Positions 36,553-45,348 of a stretch of DNA of 64,000 nucleotides are shown in pieces (the stretch's first letter is position 1; every line of letters starts with the position of its first letter). The stretch covers positions 2,914,001 to 2,978,000 of the forward strand of contig CP099977.1 of the NCBI GenBank assembly GCA_024372495.1, read 5' to 3'. A model generated the notes under the pieces. It saw only the letters and a list, made by a program, of their open reading frames with translations. It was not told where the DNA came from and made no database searches. The position numbers were made by a program, and so were the translations under genes. Source of the stretch: Pseudarthrobacter sp. Fe7. Its GTDB lineage: Bacteria; Actinomycetota; Actinomycetes; Actinomycetales; Micrococcaceae.

Positions 36553-37584
36553 TTACCTGCCGCCTTCGATTTTGCGGCTGCGCTGGGTTTGGGCCATCGG
36601 ACCGTATGGGTAGACGCCCACGCGGGGTTGGCTGGTCTGGGTGAGCCGGAGCGTTTCCTCGGGGGTGAGTTCCAGGTCTGCTGCGGCAAGGTTGTCCGCC
36701 AGCTGTTCGGTGGTGCGGGCGCCGAGGATCACGGATGTCACGCCCGGCCGGTCCACGAGCCATGCCAGCGCCACTTGGGAGGCGCTCGCCCCATGATCCG
36801 CGGCGATCTTTTCCAGTGTTTCAATGATCTCCCAGGTGTGGGGGTCATCGTTGCGGGCCTGCCATGCCTCCATGCCGCGTTCGGGGTTTTCACCCAAACG
36901 GGTGGCACCTGTTGGCGGCTCGTCACGCTTGTATTTACCGGAGAGCCATCCGCCGCCCAGTGGCGACCACGGCAGCAGGCCGATGTTCGCGTCCTGGGAG
37001 GCCGGGACAATCTCGGATTCGATTTCCCGGACCAGCAGGCTGTACTGCGGCTGCAGAGTAACGGGGGCGCTCCAGCCGTGGGCCTTGGCAATGTGGACCG
37101 CTTTAGTCAGTTGCCATCCGAGGAAGTTGGAAAAGCCGTAGTAGGCGATCTTGCCGTTGCTGACGGAGTCGTGCAGGAACCTGAGCGTTTCTTCCAGCGG
37201 TGTGATGGGGTCCCATGCGTGCATCTGGTAGAGGTCGATCTGTTCCACTCCGAGGCGGCGGAGGGAATCATCCAAAGCCCGGGTGAGGTGGCGGCGGGAG
37301 GTGCCGACGTCGTTCGGGGCCCCACCCATGGGGAAGCGGCCCTTGGTGGCGAGCACCACCCGGTCCCTGGCTTCTGGCCGCTGGGCGAGCCAGCGACCGA
37401 TGATCTCCTCCGATACCCCGGCGCTGTAAACATCTGCGGTGTCGATGAAGTTACCGCCTGCCTCAACATAGCCGTCAAGGATGGCGTGGGATGTTTCCTC
37501 GGTGGCTTCGGCCCCGAACGTCATGGTTCCCAGCGCGTAGTTGGAAACCACGGCGCCGCTGTTGCCCAGTGTGCGGTACTGCAT
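36553..37584 (-). CDS. Aldo-keto reductase
   Basis: This 343-residue NADPH-dependent oxidoreductase has the (beta/alpha)8 aldo-keto reductase fold. Catalytic residues fall in FIDTADVYSAG (Asp/Tyr), VVLATKGRF (Lys) and LYQMHAWDP (His); the cofactor site includes GARTTEQLADNL. Two ATGs overlap at 37587 and 37584; GAGGA is 5 bp before the second, which I choose. The start sits 8 bp after the epimerase stop, so the two form an operon. Substrate probably a sugar-derived carbonyl, not determinable. Confidence 0.92.
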   Translation of the reverse strand: MQYRTLGNSGAVVSNYALGTMTFGAEATEETSHAILDGYVEAGGNFIDTADVYSAGVSEEIIGRWLAQRPEARDRVVLATKGRFPMGGAPNDVGTSRRHLTRALDDSLRRLGVEQIDLYQMHAWDPITPLEETLRFLHDSVSNGKIAYYGFSNFLGWQLTKAVHIAKAHGWSAPVTLQPQYSLLVREIESEIVPASQDANIGLLPWSPLGGGWLSGKYKRDEPPTGATRLGENPERGMEAWQARNDDPHTWEIIETLEKIAADHGASASQVALAWLVDRPGVTSVILGARTTEQLADNLAAADLELTPEETLRLTQTSQPRVGVYPYGPMAQTQRSRKIEGGR

Positions 37585-37592
37585 CATGTTCC

Positions 37593-38456
37593 TCAGTTCT
37601 TGGTCGGGTTGGTGCGGCTGGTGCGCCAGGTGTGTTTCGGTTCGAAGCCCAGCAGCCGCCGGGCCTTGTCGATGGAGAGCATGGTCTCGTGTTCGTCCAG
37701 GTCCTTGACCACTTCCACGTTCGGGAATACCTCGGCCGCCAGGGCGGCACTGGGTCGGCTCATCACCGTGTCCGCGTTGGCGATGATGAATGCCTCGAAC
37801 CCCGGTTGGCCGTTCTCCAGCGCCCGGAGCACAGCCTGCGCGCCGTCCCGGCCATCGATGTAACCCCAGAGGTTCCACTTGCGCAGCATGGCGTCGGAGT
37901 CGAAGGAGGGAAAGGCTTCGTAGTCTTCCGGATCCATGACGTTGGAGAACCGCAGCCCAACAATGCTCAGCTCCGGGTCCCAGCGCGTCAACTCGATGGC
38001 CATCTGCTCCTCCAGATGCTTCACGAGCGAATACGTGCTTTCCGGCCGGGCCGGGTACTCCTCGTCCACCGGGATATAGGGCGGGTCAACGTCGAACGGC
38101 AAGCCCAGCACCGTCTCACTGGAGGCGTACACCACCTTCTTGATCCCGGCCCGGCGGGCCGCCTGAAACACGTTGTACGTCGAGAGCATGTTGTTCTCGA
38201 ACGTCGCGGAGTCAGGCAGGATACCCGGGGCGGGGATCGCGCCCAGGTGGACGACAGCGTCAAAGCCCGTGTGCCGGTCGTCCAAGCCCAGAAACACGTC
38301 CAGGACTTGCCCGTAGTTCCGCAGGTCCACCACCACAAGACCGGGGCTTCGCTCACCTGCCCGGTCCAGGTTCAGCACCCAGTGCCCCTCCTCCGTGAGG
38401 CGCCGCACCACATGCCGGCCCAGCTTGCCGCTTCCACCAGTCACCGCAATTCTCAT
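37593..38456 (-). CDS. NAD(P)-dependent epimerase/dehydratase (extended SDR)
   Basis: This 287-residue extended short-chain dehydrogenase has the Rossmann motif TGGSGKLG at its N-terminus and the catalytic YSLVK (with upstream Ser in YASSETVLG). I start at ATG 38456 (MRIAV), 7 bp after GGGAGC. The C-terminal part carries AQAVLRALENG and a substrate-site region. It is the first gene of an operon with the aldo-keto reductase. Roles include UDP-sugar epimerases and uronate dehydrogenases; the latter is plausible given the short size, but unproven. Confidence 0.9.
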   Translation of the reverse strand: MRIAVTGGSGKLGRHVVRRLTEEGHWVLNLDRAGERSPGLVVVDLRNYGQVLDVFLGLDDRHTGFDAVVHLGAIPAPGILPDSATFENNMLSTYNVFQAARRAGIKKVVYASSETVLGLPFDVDPPYIPVDEEYPARPESTYSLVKHLEEQMAIELTRWDPELSIVGLRFSNVMDPEDYEAFPSFDSDAMLRKWNLWGYIDGRDGAQAVLRALENGQPGFEAFIIANADTVMSRPSAALAAEVFPNVEVVKDLDEHETMLSIDKARRLLGFEPKHTWRTSRTNPTKN

Positions 38457-38675
38457 TAACGCTCCCTCAACATCGTTCGACTGTTCCCACCCACGCGCAG
38501 GCGCAAAGCACGCCGCGAGCGACACTGGCCAGGCCGATCGGGCCTGCCATCTCCAACCAACCTAGACCGGAAGCCGTCCCTGGCGCGTGGCCCTTCCAGT
38601 CCTAGGACTGGCAGACACACCAGCGGTCAAACGTGTTCTGACTTCCAGGACACGCGGCACGTCGTGCAGCCTCGC

Positions 38676-39132
38676 TTATGGGCTGATAGTCAGGGGTACG
38701 GTCCTCGCTGCGCAGGTTCTGGCCAAGCCTGACGGATGGGCGACGCGGTTGTTCCTGCCTGTGTCGTCACAGCAGTCAACCCCGTAGGGGTAAGCCTCGG
38801 CGGCGGCCTCCCAAACTGGTAAATGAAACCGCCAGCGTCGTTCATCGGCGCAGTCGCCATGATGACTTTCCGGCCCAGAGCGCGCTCTCTGTGATCTGGA
38901 CCAGGGCGTGTTGTCCGTAGCGGGGATTGCAGTCCGCGTCGGCCGCATGGACAGTCACTGTCCCCCCGGGCTTCGCCGCTGCCGGGTTCACGGAACAGAC
39001 CGGCGGGAAGCAGGGCGGCTCATCCCGTGTGGAGGGTTCCGCTGCGCAGCCGGAAGAGGCCAGCAACGCAAGCGCACCTGCGATTCCATACAGCCGCCCA
39101 CGGCCTGGCATCCTTGCCACAGGGAGCCTCAT
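38676..39132 (-). CDS. Secreted lipoprotein, two frameshifts
   Basis: The N-terminus is a signal peptide with lipobox SSGC, and the mature part begins with a Pro/Cys-rich segment (PPCFPPVCS) and a strand GTVTVHAADADCNPRYG. The natural C-terminus continues in two other frames: ATAPMNDAGGFIYQF, then EAYPYGVDCCDDTGRNN, ending CAARTVPLTISP at 38676. One base is missing at the T-run 38868-38870 and one at the C-run 38810-38812. The corrected product is about 152 residues, with several Cys suited to disulfides outside the cell. Function unknown. Confidence 0.6.
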
Positions 39133-39251
39133 GAGCCAACTGTGGCGTCTTGATCCTTAAGGCGTCTTGACCCTCAAAAGGTATCCATCTGCAAGACATC
39201 GTCGCCATATCCATGTTCTCGCACAGTAGAGCCCGAACCTAGACTTCTGGC

Positions 39252-39749
39252 ATGAGAACCAGTTGGGGCGTCCCGGTCACTGTCTTGATGCTTGGGGTCA
39301 TGCTGCCTGCAACAGGGTGCCGTGTCATCTGTCCCGCGACGGGGTGGGCCAGCATTATCACCGTCAACGTCGAAGGCGCGGCGGCCGCCGTGGATGAGGT
39401 GCAGCTGTGCAGCGACCACGGATGCTCCCACCGGCTGCCTGATTACGGGCCAGCGGTTCCCACAAAGTCCGTGCAGCCCGGCGCAAAGGTGTCAGACACA
39501 CCAGCCCCCTTCATCCCTGCTACTCCCCCGGTAGCCTTCCTTGCCACAAGGACCGGCATTGACACTTGGTCATTCAGCATCTCCCAGCCAGGTTTGCCGG
39601 AGTATGTGACAGTTCGGGCGCTGGCGCCGGACAGGAGCCTACTGGCCGACCAACAGAACCACCTCACCTGGACAAGGGTCGGCAGGTCGGAGCAGTGCGG
39701 CGGACCGGTCACAACTCCCCCGATCACGCTCAGGGTTGACTCAAAGTAG
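39252..39749 (+). CDS. Secreted lipoprotein-like hypothetical protein
   Basis: This 165-residue protein has a signal peptide with a lipobox-like PATGC at residues 19-23 and a mature domain with repeated Cys (VQLCSDHGCS, EQCGGP), which points to an exported disulfide-bonded protein. The last strand TPPITLRVDSK is immunoglobulin-like. It is divergent from another lipoprotein gene across 119 bp. I do not recognise a characterised family. Confidence 0.65.
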   Translation: MRTSWGVPVTVLMLGVMLPATGCRVICPATGWASIITVNVEGAAAAVDEVQLCSDHGCSHRLPDYGPAVPTKSVQPGAKVSDTPAPFIPATPPVAFLATRTGIDTWSFSISQPGLPEYVTVRALAPDRSLLADQQNHLTWTRVGRSEQCGGPVTTPPITLRVDSK

Positions 39750-39786
39750 CTGCCGGTCAGCCGACGCCCCGGCAGCGACCTAACTC

Positions 39787-39912
39787 CTAGCCCCGCTGGC
39801 CCCGCTGCCGGCGGCCGCGGGCCCATACGACTCCGGCGATACCTGCCTGGGCCAGCGGGAAGGAGATAACGGCGGCCAGGACCAGACGGCCACTGCCAAG
39901 GAGAGTGCGCAT
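39787..39912 (-). CDS. Small membrane peptide (41 residues)
   Basis: A short ORF encodes one hydrophobic helix (LVLAAVISFPLAQAGIAGVVW) between a short N-terminus and a strongly basic tail (RGRRQRGQRG). ATG 39912 is preceded by GGAT on the minus strand. Coding bias is fair. It may be a small membrane protein or chance; no relative is recognised. Confidence 0.35.
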   Translation of the reverse strand: MRTLLGSGRLVLAAVISFPLAQAGIAGVVWARGRRQRGQRG

Positions 39913-40543
39913 CCGGCGAAGATGCAGAGGCTGCCATTCCAGGACTCTTCCTGCCCGGCCGGAGACTGCAGCCAGATGTGCCACCCGGCGCGGGTGGACG
40001 CCTACGGTAGTTCTACTTCATGCCTACTGCTGTTCCACTGCTCGGGAGCGGCGTAGCTCCTGACCAGTGCTACTCCAGGCTTTCGAACACCAGCGTCGCC
40101 TGGATACGGTCGCCGCCACCAAGCCCCTTGTTCCCGCTGCTGGAAGCATGAACAGCTCCTTCCCAATAACTGGCAACTTGCCGGCGATGGTACTGGATGG
40201 CCACTGAACCTTCCCCGAGGAATTGCCGATACGGTCGGATGACACTGCCGTGGACCGTCTACGAAAAGACCACAAGATTCTGACACAAAGAACATTTGTA
40301 ACCCCGCCAGGAGGCACGTACATGCCCTCTTGACCAGGTGTAGGCAGCGACCGGCATCGGTGAGGTCCGCCGGGACTACGTCCGTGGTAGCTTATCCAAC
40401 ATCAACGGAATCTCGTCTGCCTGCGGCGCAGTGACAGTGGGATCGCCCGTGTCGCCATGCGGACGCCCACAAGAGGCTGATCTTCACATAGCGTGAGGGC
40501 AGGGGTTGCAGCTGCGCCCGGGACTTCAAGGCGGAGGACGAAC
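39913..40543. other. Intergenic, no gene seen
   Basis: More than 600 bases without a convincing ORF on either strand. Frames here lack GC3 bias and motifs. The GGAGG ribosome binding site of the next gene is at the right end (40533-40537). Confidence 0.45.
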
Positions 40544-41518
40544 ATGGATTACATCAAGCTCGGCAACACGGGCATGGACATCTCGCCGCTGGCACTGGGA
40601 TGTATGACGTATGGGGATCCCGCGCGGGGTCCCCATCCGTGGACGCTTCCTGAAAGTGAGAGCCGGCCGCTGATCCGCCAAGCCGTGGATGCCGGCATCA
40701 ATTTCTTCGACACCGCGAACGTCTACTCCAACGGCTCCAGCGAGGAGATCGTAGGCAGCGCGCTGGCCGAGTTCACCCGCCGCGAGGAAATCGTGATCGC
40801 CACAAAGGTCCACGGCGTGATGCGACCCGGCCCGAACGGAAGGGGACTTTCGCGGAAGGCCATTTTCGCGGAGCTCAACGCCAGCCTCACCCGGTTGGGG
40901 ACGGACTATGTGGATCTGTACCAGATTCACCGTTGGGATCCCGCCACACCCATCGAGGAAACGCTTGAAGCCCTGCACGACGTCGTCAAGGCCGGCAAAG
41001 TGCGGTACATCGGGGCCTCCTCGATGGCCGCATGGCAGTTCAGTAAGGCCCTGTACCTGCAGCAGATCAATGGTTGGGTCCGGTTTGTGACGATGCAGGA
41101 CCACTACAACCTCGTATACCGGGAGGAGGAACGCGAAATGTTCCCCCTCTGCGCCGACCAAAAGATCGGGGTCCTGCCCTGGAGTCCCCTGGCCCGGGGC
41201 AAACTGACCCGGGATTGGGACGAGAGGACGAACCGTTCGGAGAAGGACGAGTTCGGCAAGACGCTCTACAGTGCCGAGAGCGGCGACCGGGCGGTCGCCG
41301 ACGCCGTGCGCGTTATCGCCGAACGCCGAGGCGTGCCGCGCGCCCAAGTGGCCCTGGCCTGGGTCCGCTCCAACAGCGTGGTCAGCGCGCCCATTGTCGG
41401 TGCGAGCAAGCCACAACATCTCCACGACGCCCTGAGCTCTCTCGAGCTAACGCTCACCCCGGAGGAAAAGACAGAACTGGAAAATCCGTACGTCCCGCAC
41501 GAAATCGCGGGATACTGA
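40544..41518 (+). CDS. Aldo-keto reductase
   Basis: This 324-residue (beta/alpha)8 oxidoreductase shows the catalytic set FFDTANVYSNG (Asp/Tyr), IVIATKVHG (Lys) and LYQIHRWDP (His), with the cofactor motif GASKPQHLHDAL near the end. ATG 40544 follows CGGAGGACGAAC. It is a paralogue of the enzyme at 36.5-37.6 kb but clearly diverged. The TenA-like gene starts 75 bp after its stop with its own strong ribosome binding site. Confidence 0.92.
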   Translation: MDYIKLGNTGMDISPLALGCMTYGDPARGPHPWTLPESESRPLIRQAVDAGINFFDTANVYSNGSSEEIVGSALAEFTRREEIVIATKVHGVMRPGPNGRGLSRKAIFAELNASLTRLGTDYVDLYQIHRWDPATPIEETLEALHDVVKAGKVRYIGASSMAAWQFSKALYLQQINGWVRFVTMQDHYNLVYREEEREMFPLCADQKIGVLPWSPLARGKLTRDWDERTNRSEKDEFGKTLYSAESGDRAVADAVRVIAERRGVPRAQVALAWVRSNSVVSAPIVGASKPQHLHDALSSLELTLTPEEKTELENPYVPHEIAGY

Positions 41519-41593
41519 TCCCCCGGTAAACCAACCCGCCTCGGCTCGGCATTCCAACGAATGCCGAGCCCTGGTTATCTAGGAGGAAACACC

Positions 41594-42247
41594 ATGGGCT
41601 TTGCCGAAGAGCTAAGAAACAGCTGCGCCGAGGACTGGGACGCCGCCGTCGGGCACGGATTCGTTAACCGGCTGCTGGTCGGCAGCCTCCGGGATTCCGT
41701 GCTGCGGCACTACCTGATATAGGATTACCAGTTCTGCGATGCCTTTGTTGCCCTGCTGGGGCAGGCTGTGGCCTCCGCCCCGTCGCTGTCGTCCAGGCTC
41801 GTGTTCGCCAAAGTCTCGGGGTCCTTCGCATCGGACGAAAACAGCTATTTCCAGGATTGTTTCGAGGAACTGGCCGTCCCCGAAGCGGAGCGCGACAACC
41901 CCGAGCTGACGGTCGCCACCCGCGACTTCGACGGCTTGATGCGCCGCGCTCTGAACACCCGCACCTACCCCGACATTGTTGCGGTGCTGCTGGCGGCCGA
42001 GTGGTTGTATCGCGACTGGGCGGCGCGTGCCGGCGGCCCGGACTCCTGGCCGGCGGCGCCCAAGCACGCCGAATGGATCCGGCTGCACAACAACCCGGAG
42101 TACAACGGCTGGGTGGCCTGGCTGCGGGAGGAGTTCAACGCCGTCGAGCCCGCCGACGCGGTGATCCGTACACGCGTCGCGGCCACCTTCACAGAAGCTG
42201 TCCGGCTCGAGCGCGCGTTCTTCGATTCGGCGATAGCGGCAGGCTGA
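41594..42247 (+). pseudogene. tenA: TenA/thiaminase-II family gene with in-frame amber codon
   Basis: The ORF starts at ATG 41594 behind an excellent AGGAGG and encodes a TenA-family protein, which in bacteria hydrolyses aminopyrimidine thiamine breakdown products. The frame is intact for 217 codons except for TAG at 41720-41722, replacing the conserved Gln in the family segment YLIQDYQF. Downstream features (KVSGSFASDENSYFQ, then WLREEFNAVEP) remain in frame. A single C-to-T change explains it. It may be inactive, an error in the read, or need suppression. A re-start at a later GTG would lose the first membrane-facing helices of the fold. Confidence 0.8.
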
Positions 42248-42639
42248 CCGGGCCGCCAGGGTAGGGTTTCGGTCCCGCCAGCCGCCCGTCGCCACAACAT
42301 TCAGCGCTGGGAGGATGACGTTCACTCCAGTGGAGCTGTGTGGCGTTCACATCTGTCCGTTCCTCCGCCCAAGACCGGTATCAATCGGCTGGAACATGCA
42401 CACGGCTTCGAAGCCCTGCCATTCCAGAAGTGGTGATTCTTGTCCCCCAAAGCGAGGCAATATGCACCAGTGACAGGCCAAGAGATCTTCCCTACCGCCA
42501 GCGACGACAGCGAGAGGCCCGGATATCCAGCCTCCGAGCACTCCAGGTTGACGGAAGCCCCATTATCGGCTTTCACCTGGAAGGGTCTGCATAGCTGGCT
42601 TGACCAGGTTCGGGGAACCCGTAGAGCCTCGGCCGGGTT

Positions 42640-42818
42640 GTCCACATGAATCTTCAGCGACTTGTGTCGCTCCGGCCGCCACACAGGACGGTGACGCCCG
42701 CTGGTCAGGCGGATCTGTTTGGTCACCGCGGCCAGGGCCACGCGCTGGGTGTCGTCCGTGGCGGCGGTACTGTCCGCGTGCAGGTGTCCTCCCCGAAGGT
42801 GTAGATGCCAAGTTCCAT
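42640..42818 (-). pseudogene. LLM-class flavin oxidoreductase remnant
   Basis: A minus-strand fragment begins with ATG 42818 and MELGIYTFGE, the typical opening of luciferase-like monooxygenases, and in a shifted frame continues with RVALAAVTKQIRLTS then VTVL. The region between these blocks is much shorter than in the family, and nothing downstream reads through. It is a deleted and frameshifted relic. No intact copy is present in the window. Confidence 0.55.
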
Positions 42819-43156
42819 GGGACCGTCTTCGACCGTTCTTGGCCGTGCTGTTTTGTCGCAGTGGGTCTGGGTTCACTGAGCTGTGAGAAAGCCTCCAACG
42901 CGGGGCTTGACTCCGGCGGCCAGCAGCGTGACGGATTCGAGGACGTGTTCGTGCGGCAAGCCGCCAATGTCCCTTTGCCTCTGAGTTCAATGCGGACACG
43001 GCCAAGGCTCACGGCTTCTGGTCCTGAGGTCCGGCTCTGCCGTCAGTAGCATCGGTTCGGCAGCAACCGCAGAGGGTCTTGAAAACCTCTTCCTGAGCCT
43101 GCCTACTGGAGGGGTAGTCGTATAGAACGGCTGCAGCACCAAAGGGAGGGAGCACC

Positions 43157-43330
43157 ATGGGAGCGGGAGACAAAATTCGCAACGCGGCCGAGAAGGCAAC
43201 AGGCAAGGCCAAGGAAGCTACCGGCGCAGCAACGGGCAACGAAAGCCTGCGGGCTGAGGGCGAGGCAGAGCAAGCCAAGGGTGATCTGAAGCAGGCCGGC
43301 GAAAAGGTCAAGGACGCCTTCAAACACTGA
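43157..43330 (+). CDS. CsbD-family stress protein
   Basis: This 57-residue Lys/Ala/Glu-rich protein matches CsbD: KIRNAAEKATGKAKEATG, then AEGEAEQAKGDLKQAGEKVKDAF. GGGAGGGAGC precedes ATG 43157. CsbD proteins are abundant under general stress in many bacteria, with no defined biochemical role. The gene stands alone. Confidence 0.93.
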   Translation: MGAGDKIRNAAEKATGKAKEATGAATGNESLRAEGEAEQAKGDLKQAGEKVKDAFKH

Positions 43331-43561
43331 CGGCATCTCGCAAAGGCACGCTCGTGCAGGGCGTGCCTCTTGCGTGCCTCGGCAGGGCCCGCGCGGCATT
43401 ACTCCTGCTCAAACGGACGCCCCGGTTAAGGACCTCTTGCTGGCCGTTTGTGTGATTAATTACGTTCCCGGCGTGGTCGCTGAAACTCTCAGGTGAACGT
43501 GGAAACCTTGACGATGAAGCGCCAGAGGGCCGGTCTCATCACAAGGTAACGGACCTGTTCC
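43331..43561. other. Intergenic, no gene seen
   Basis: Short spacer between csbD-like and the next membrane gene. No convincing hairpin with T-run or ORF is visible. Confidence 0.4.
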
Positions 43562-44455
43562 ATGGCGCGGACATTTGACACAGACACAAGCCCGGGAACC
43601 ATGATCACCACTGACGACAGCTCCGAAAGCAAAACAGAGAACGAACCCCAACCCAAACGGGGGCTTGACCTGAGCCCGACCCAGGTCATCGCCGGCGGCG
43701 GCGCAGCGGCCGTAGCCTCCGTCATTGGTGGACACCTTGGACTTGGCGGGACCGTCATTGGCGCGTTCATCCTTAGCGTCATTACCGCCGTCGCCGTGCC
43801 GCTGTTCCGCACGTCCCTGGAGAAAAGTCACGAGCATCTCATGCGGGTGGTACCCCGCCGCAGCCCAGAAACGGCCAGGAACACCCAGCAGCAGCTGGCC
43901 ACAGCCACGGCCACGGCCACGGCCAGTATCAGCCGGGCCACTTCCGGAAAGGTCTCCGCGGTCCCCATGCCGGCGGATCGAGCCGATACACCTGTGGCCA
44001 CAAAGCCGCGCAAGCCCCTGCCCAGCCGGGCTCGGATGGCGATCGGGGCAGCCATCATCTTCGTGATTGGCCTGGGCTCCGTTGTCGGCGTCCAGGCTGC
44101 TACCGGAACTACCCTGTCAAAAGGCACCGCCACCCTTCAAACGGGCATCTCACAGGTGGCGTCAAATGGGGCGAACACGCCGAACATCCCGGCAACTGAG
44201 CCGCAGCCCAGCACCAAAGCGGTGGCCCCCAGCATTACGCCGACCGACGGGGCAACCAGTCCAGCACCGGAAAGCACTGCAATAGCGACCGCCACGAGCA
44301 AGGCAAGCCCAAAGCAGACCACGCCTGCCGGTAAAGCCACGGCCCAACCCACGCAGGCCGTACCAACACCCGGCCCAAGCAGCGCCGCACGCGGGCCTGG
44401 TGGTCAGGCCGACCCGGGCACCACCGTGGCCACCACTGCCCCCGCAGCCAGGTAG
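43562..44455 (+). CDS. Two-span membrane protein with Ser/Thr/Pro-rich external tail
   Basis: This 297-residue hypothetical protein has an acidic N-terminus, a Gly/Ala-rich hydrophobic stretch (VIAGGGAAAVASVIGG through FILSVITAVAVPLF), a cytosolic loop, a second membrane helix (AIGAAIIFVIGLGSVVGVQA) and a long Ala/Thr/Pro/Ser tail, probably outside. The loop contains an Ala-Thr repeat encoded by the hexamer GCCACG at 43904-43926, a slippage-prone tract. ATG 43562 or ATG 43601 (after GGGAA) may be the start. I do not recognise a family. Confidence 0.6.
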   Translation: MARTFDTDTSPGTMITTDDSSESKTENEPQPKRGLDLSPTQVIAGGGAAAVASVIGGHLGLGGTVIGAFILSVITAVAVPLFRTSLEKSHEHLMRVVPRRSPETARNTQQQLATATATATASISRATSGKVSAVPMPADRADTPVATKPRKPLPSRARMAIGAAIIFVIGLGSVVGVQAATGTTLSKGTATLQTGISQVASNGANTPNIPATEPQPSTKAVAPSITPTDGATSPAPESTAIATATSKASPKQTTPAGKATAQPTQAVPTPGPSSAARGPGGQADPGTTVATTAPAAR

Positions 44456-44692
44456 GCCACAACCCGGCACCGGAGTACCTATGACCGCTTGTCGCCTCTC
44501 TTGCCCAGCTGGCACCTACTGTTTAGCGTGATTTTCGTACCGATCTGACCAGAGTCAATCGTTCATTTCCGCACCCAGTCCACCGCTAGCGGGGGTGGGC
44601 CCAACCATAGGCGTTCCGTACCTATACAGGATTTCTCGGTACTGCCAAAATAAGTTGCCTCATTCCCAAATCGGTTTGGTGCGGAGGATGCC

Positions 44693-45178
44693 ATGCAGGA
44701 AGACCCAGCAACCCGTCAGCAGCTTTCTGAGCTCATTGAGAAGCGCCGATCCAATATCAGAACCTTCCTCCAACACGCCCGGCCCCGCCGGAACAGGCTG
44801 ACCAACATGAGTGTCATAGGAAGCGCCCTGGCGGCAGCACTTACGGTCGGGCCAGCGGCAGGGGGTACCAAGTTCACAGAGGGTGTCCAAGCACTTCTGT
44901 CTTTGAACGACGACTCAACCGTGTGGCGCGTTCTGTGCCTGGTAGCCGTACTTTGTTCTCTGACGGCGGCCGTGGCGACGGGTCTGTCCAACTCCCATGA
45001 CCTCGCCTCCCGAGTCAGTGCCGCGGAAGCCTGCAATGCCGAATTGGAGGGTCTCGAGGGAGCGTTGACTTTTGGCCACCTTCATCTCGAAGACGCGGTC
45101 CGGCTCTATCAGCAGTATGTAGCCAAAGTCGCTTTTGTTGACGACACTGTCACCCCTTCGTCGACCAGAATTGTCTGA
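44693..45178 (+). CDS. 2TM membrane protein, SLATT-like topology
   Basis: This 161-residue protein has a charged N-terminal helix (LSELIEKRRSNIRTFLQ), two membrane helices (about residues 39-57 and 80-100) and a C-terminal helical part (LASRVSAAEACNAELEGLEGAL). This helix/2TM/helix layout resembles SLATT-type proteins, which in some immune systems form pores. No sensor or nucleotidyltransferase is adjacent, so that link is weak. GCGGAGG precedes ATG 44693. An insertion sequence starts 170 bp downstream. Confidence 0.55.
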   Translation: MQEDPATRQQLSELIEKRRSNIRTFLQHARPRRNRLTNMSVIGSALAAALTVGPAAGGTKFTEGVQALLSLNDDSTVWRVLCLVAVLCSLTAAVATGLSNSHDLASRVSAAEACNAELEGLEGALTFGHLHLEDAVRLYQQYVAKVAFVDDTVTPSSTRIV

Positions 45179-45348
45179 GTTATTTCCGGAGTCCGCGTCA
45201 CCCCGTCACCGCGATACGTCTACGCCTCTCAACCTATGGCAGCGTGACGTTGGGGTGGAGAGTCCCTGGAAAAGACCCGGCGACCTTGGCGGCGCTGGTG
45301 GTGATGTGTCTCCAGTGGGCGTGGAAATTGAAGCGCTGGCAGTTACCT

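Noticed and set aside
36589-37863. 424-codon plus-strand ORF opposite the aldo-keto reductase
   Set aside because: Low-complexity composition without domain signal; it is a shadow of the minus-strand enzyme and epimerase.
42322-43012. Two long minus-strand frames around the LLM remnant
   Set aside because: Only the short block near 42660-42818 shows family sequence; the rest has no coding bias or motif.
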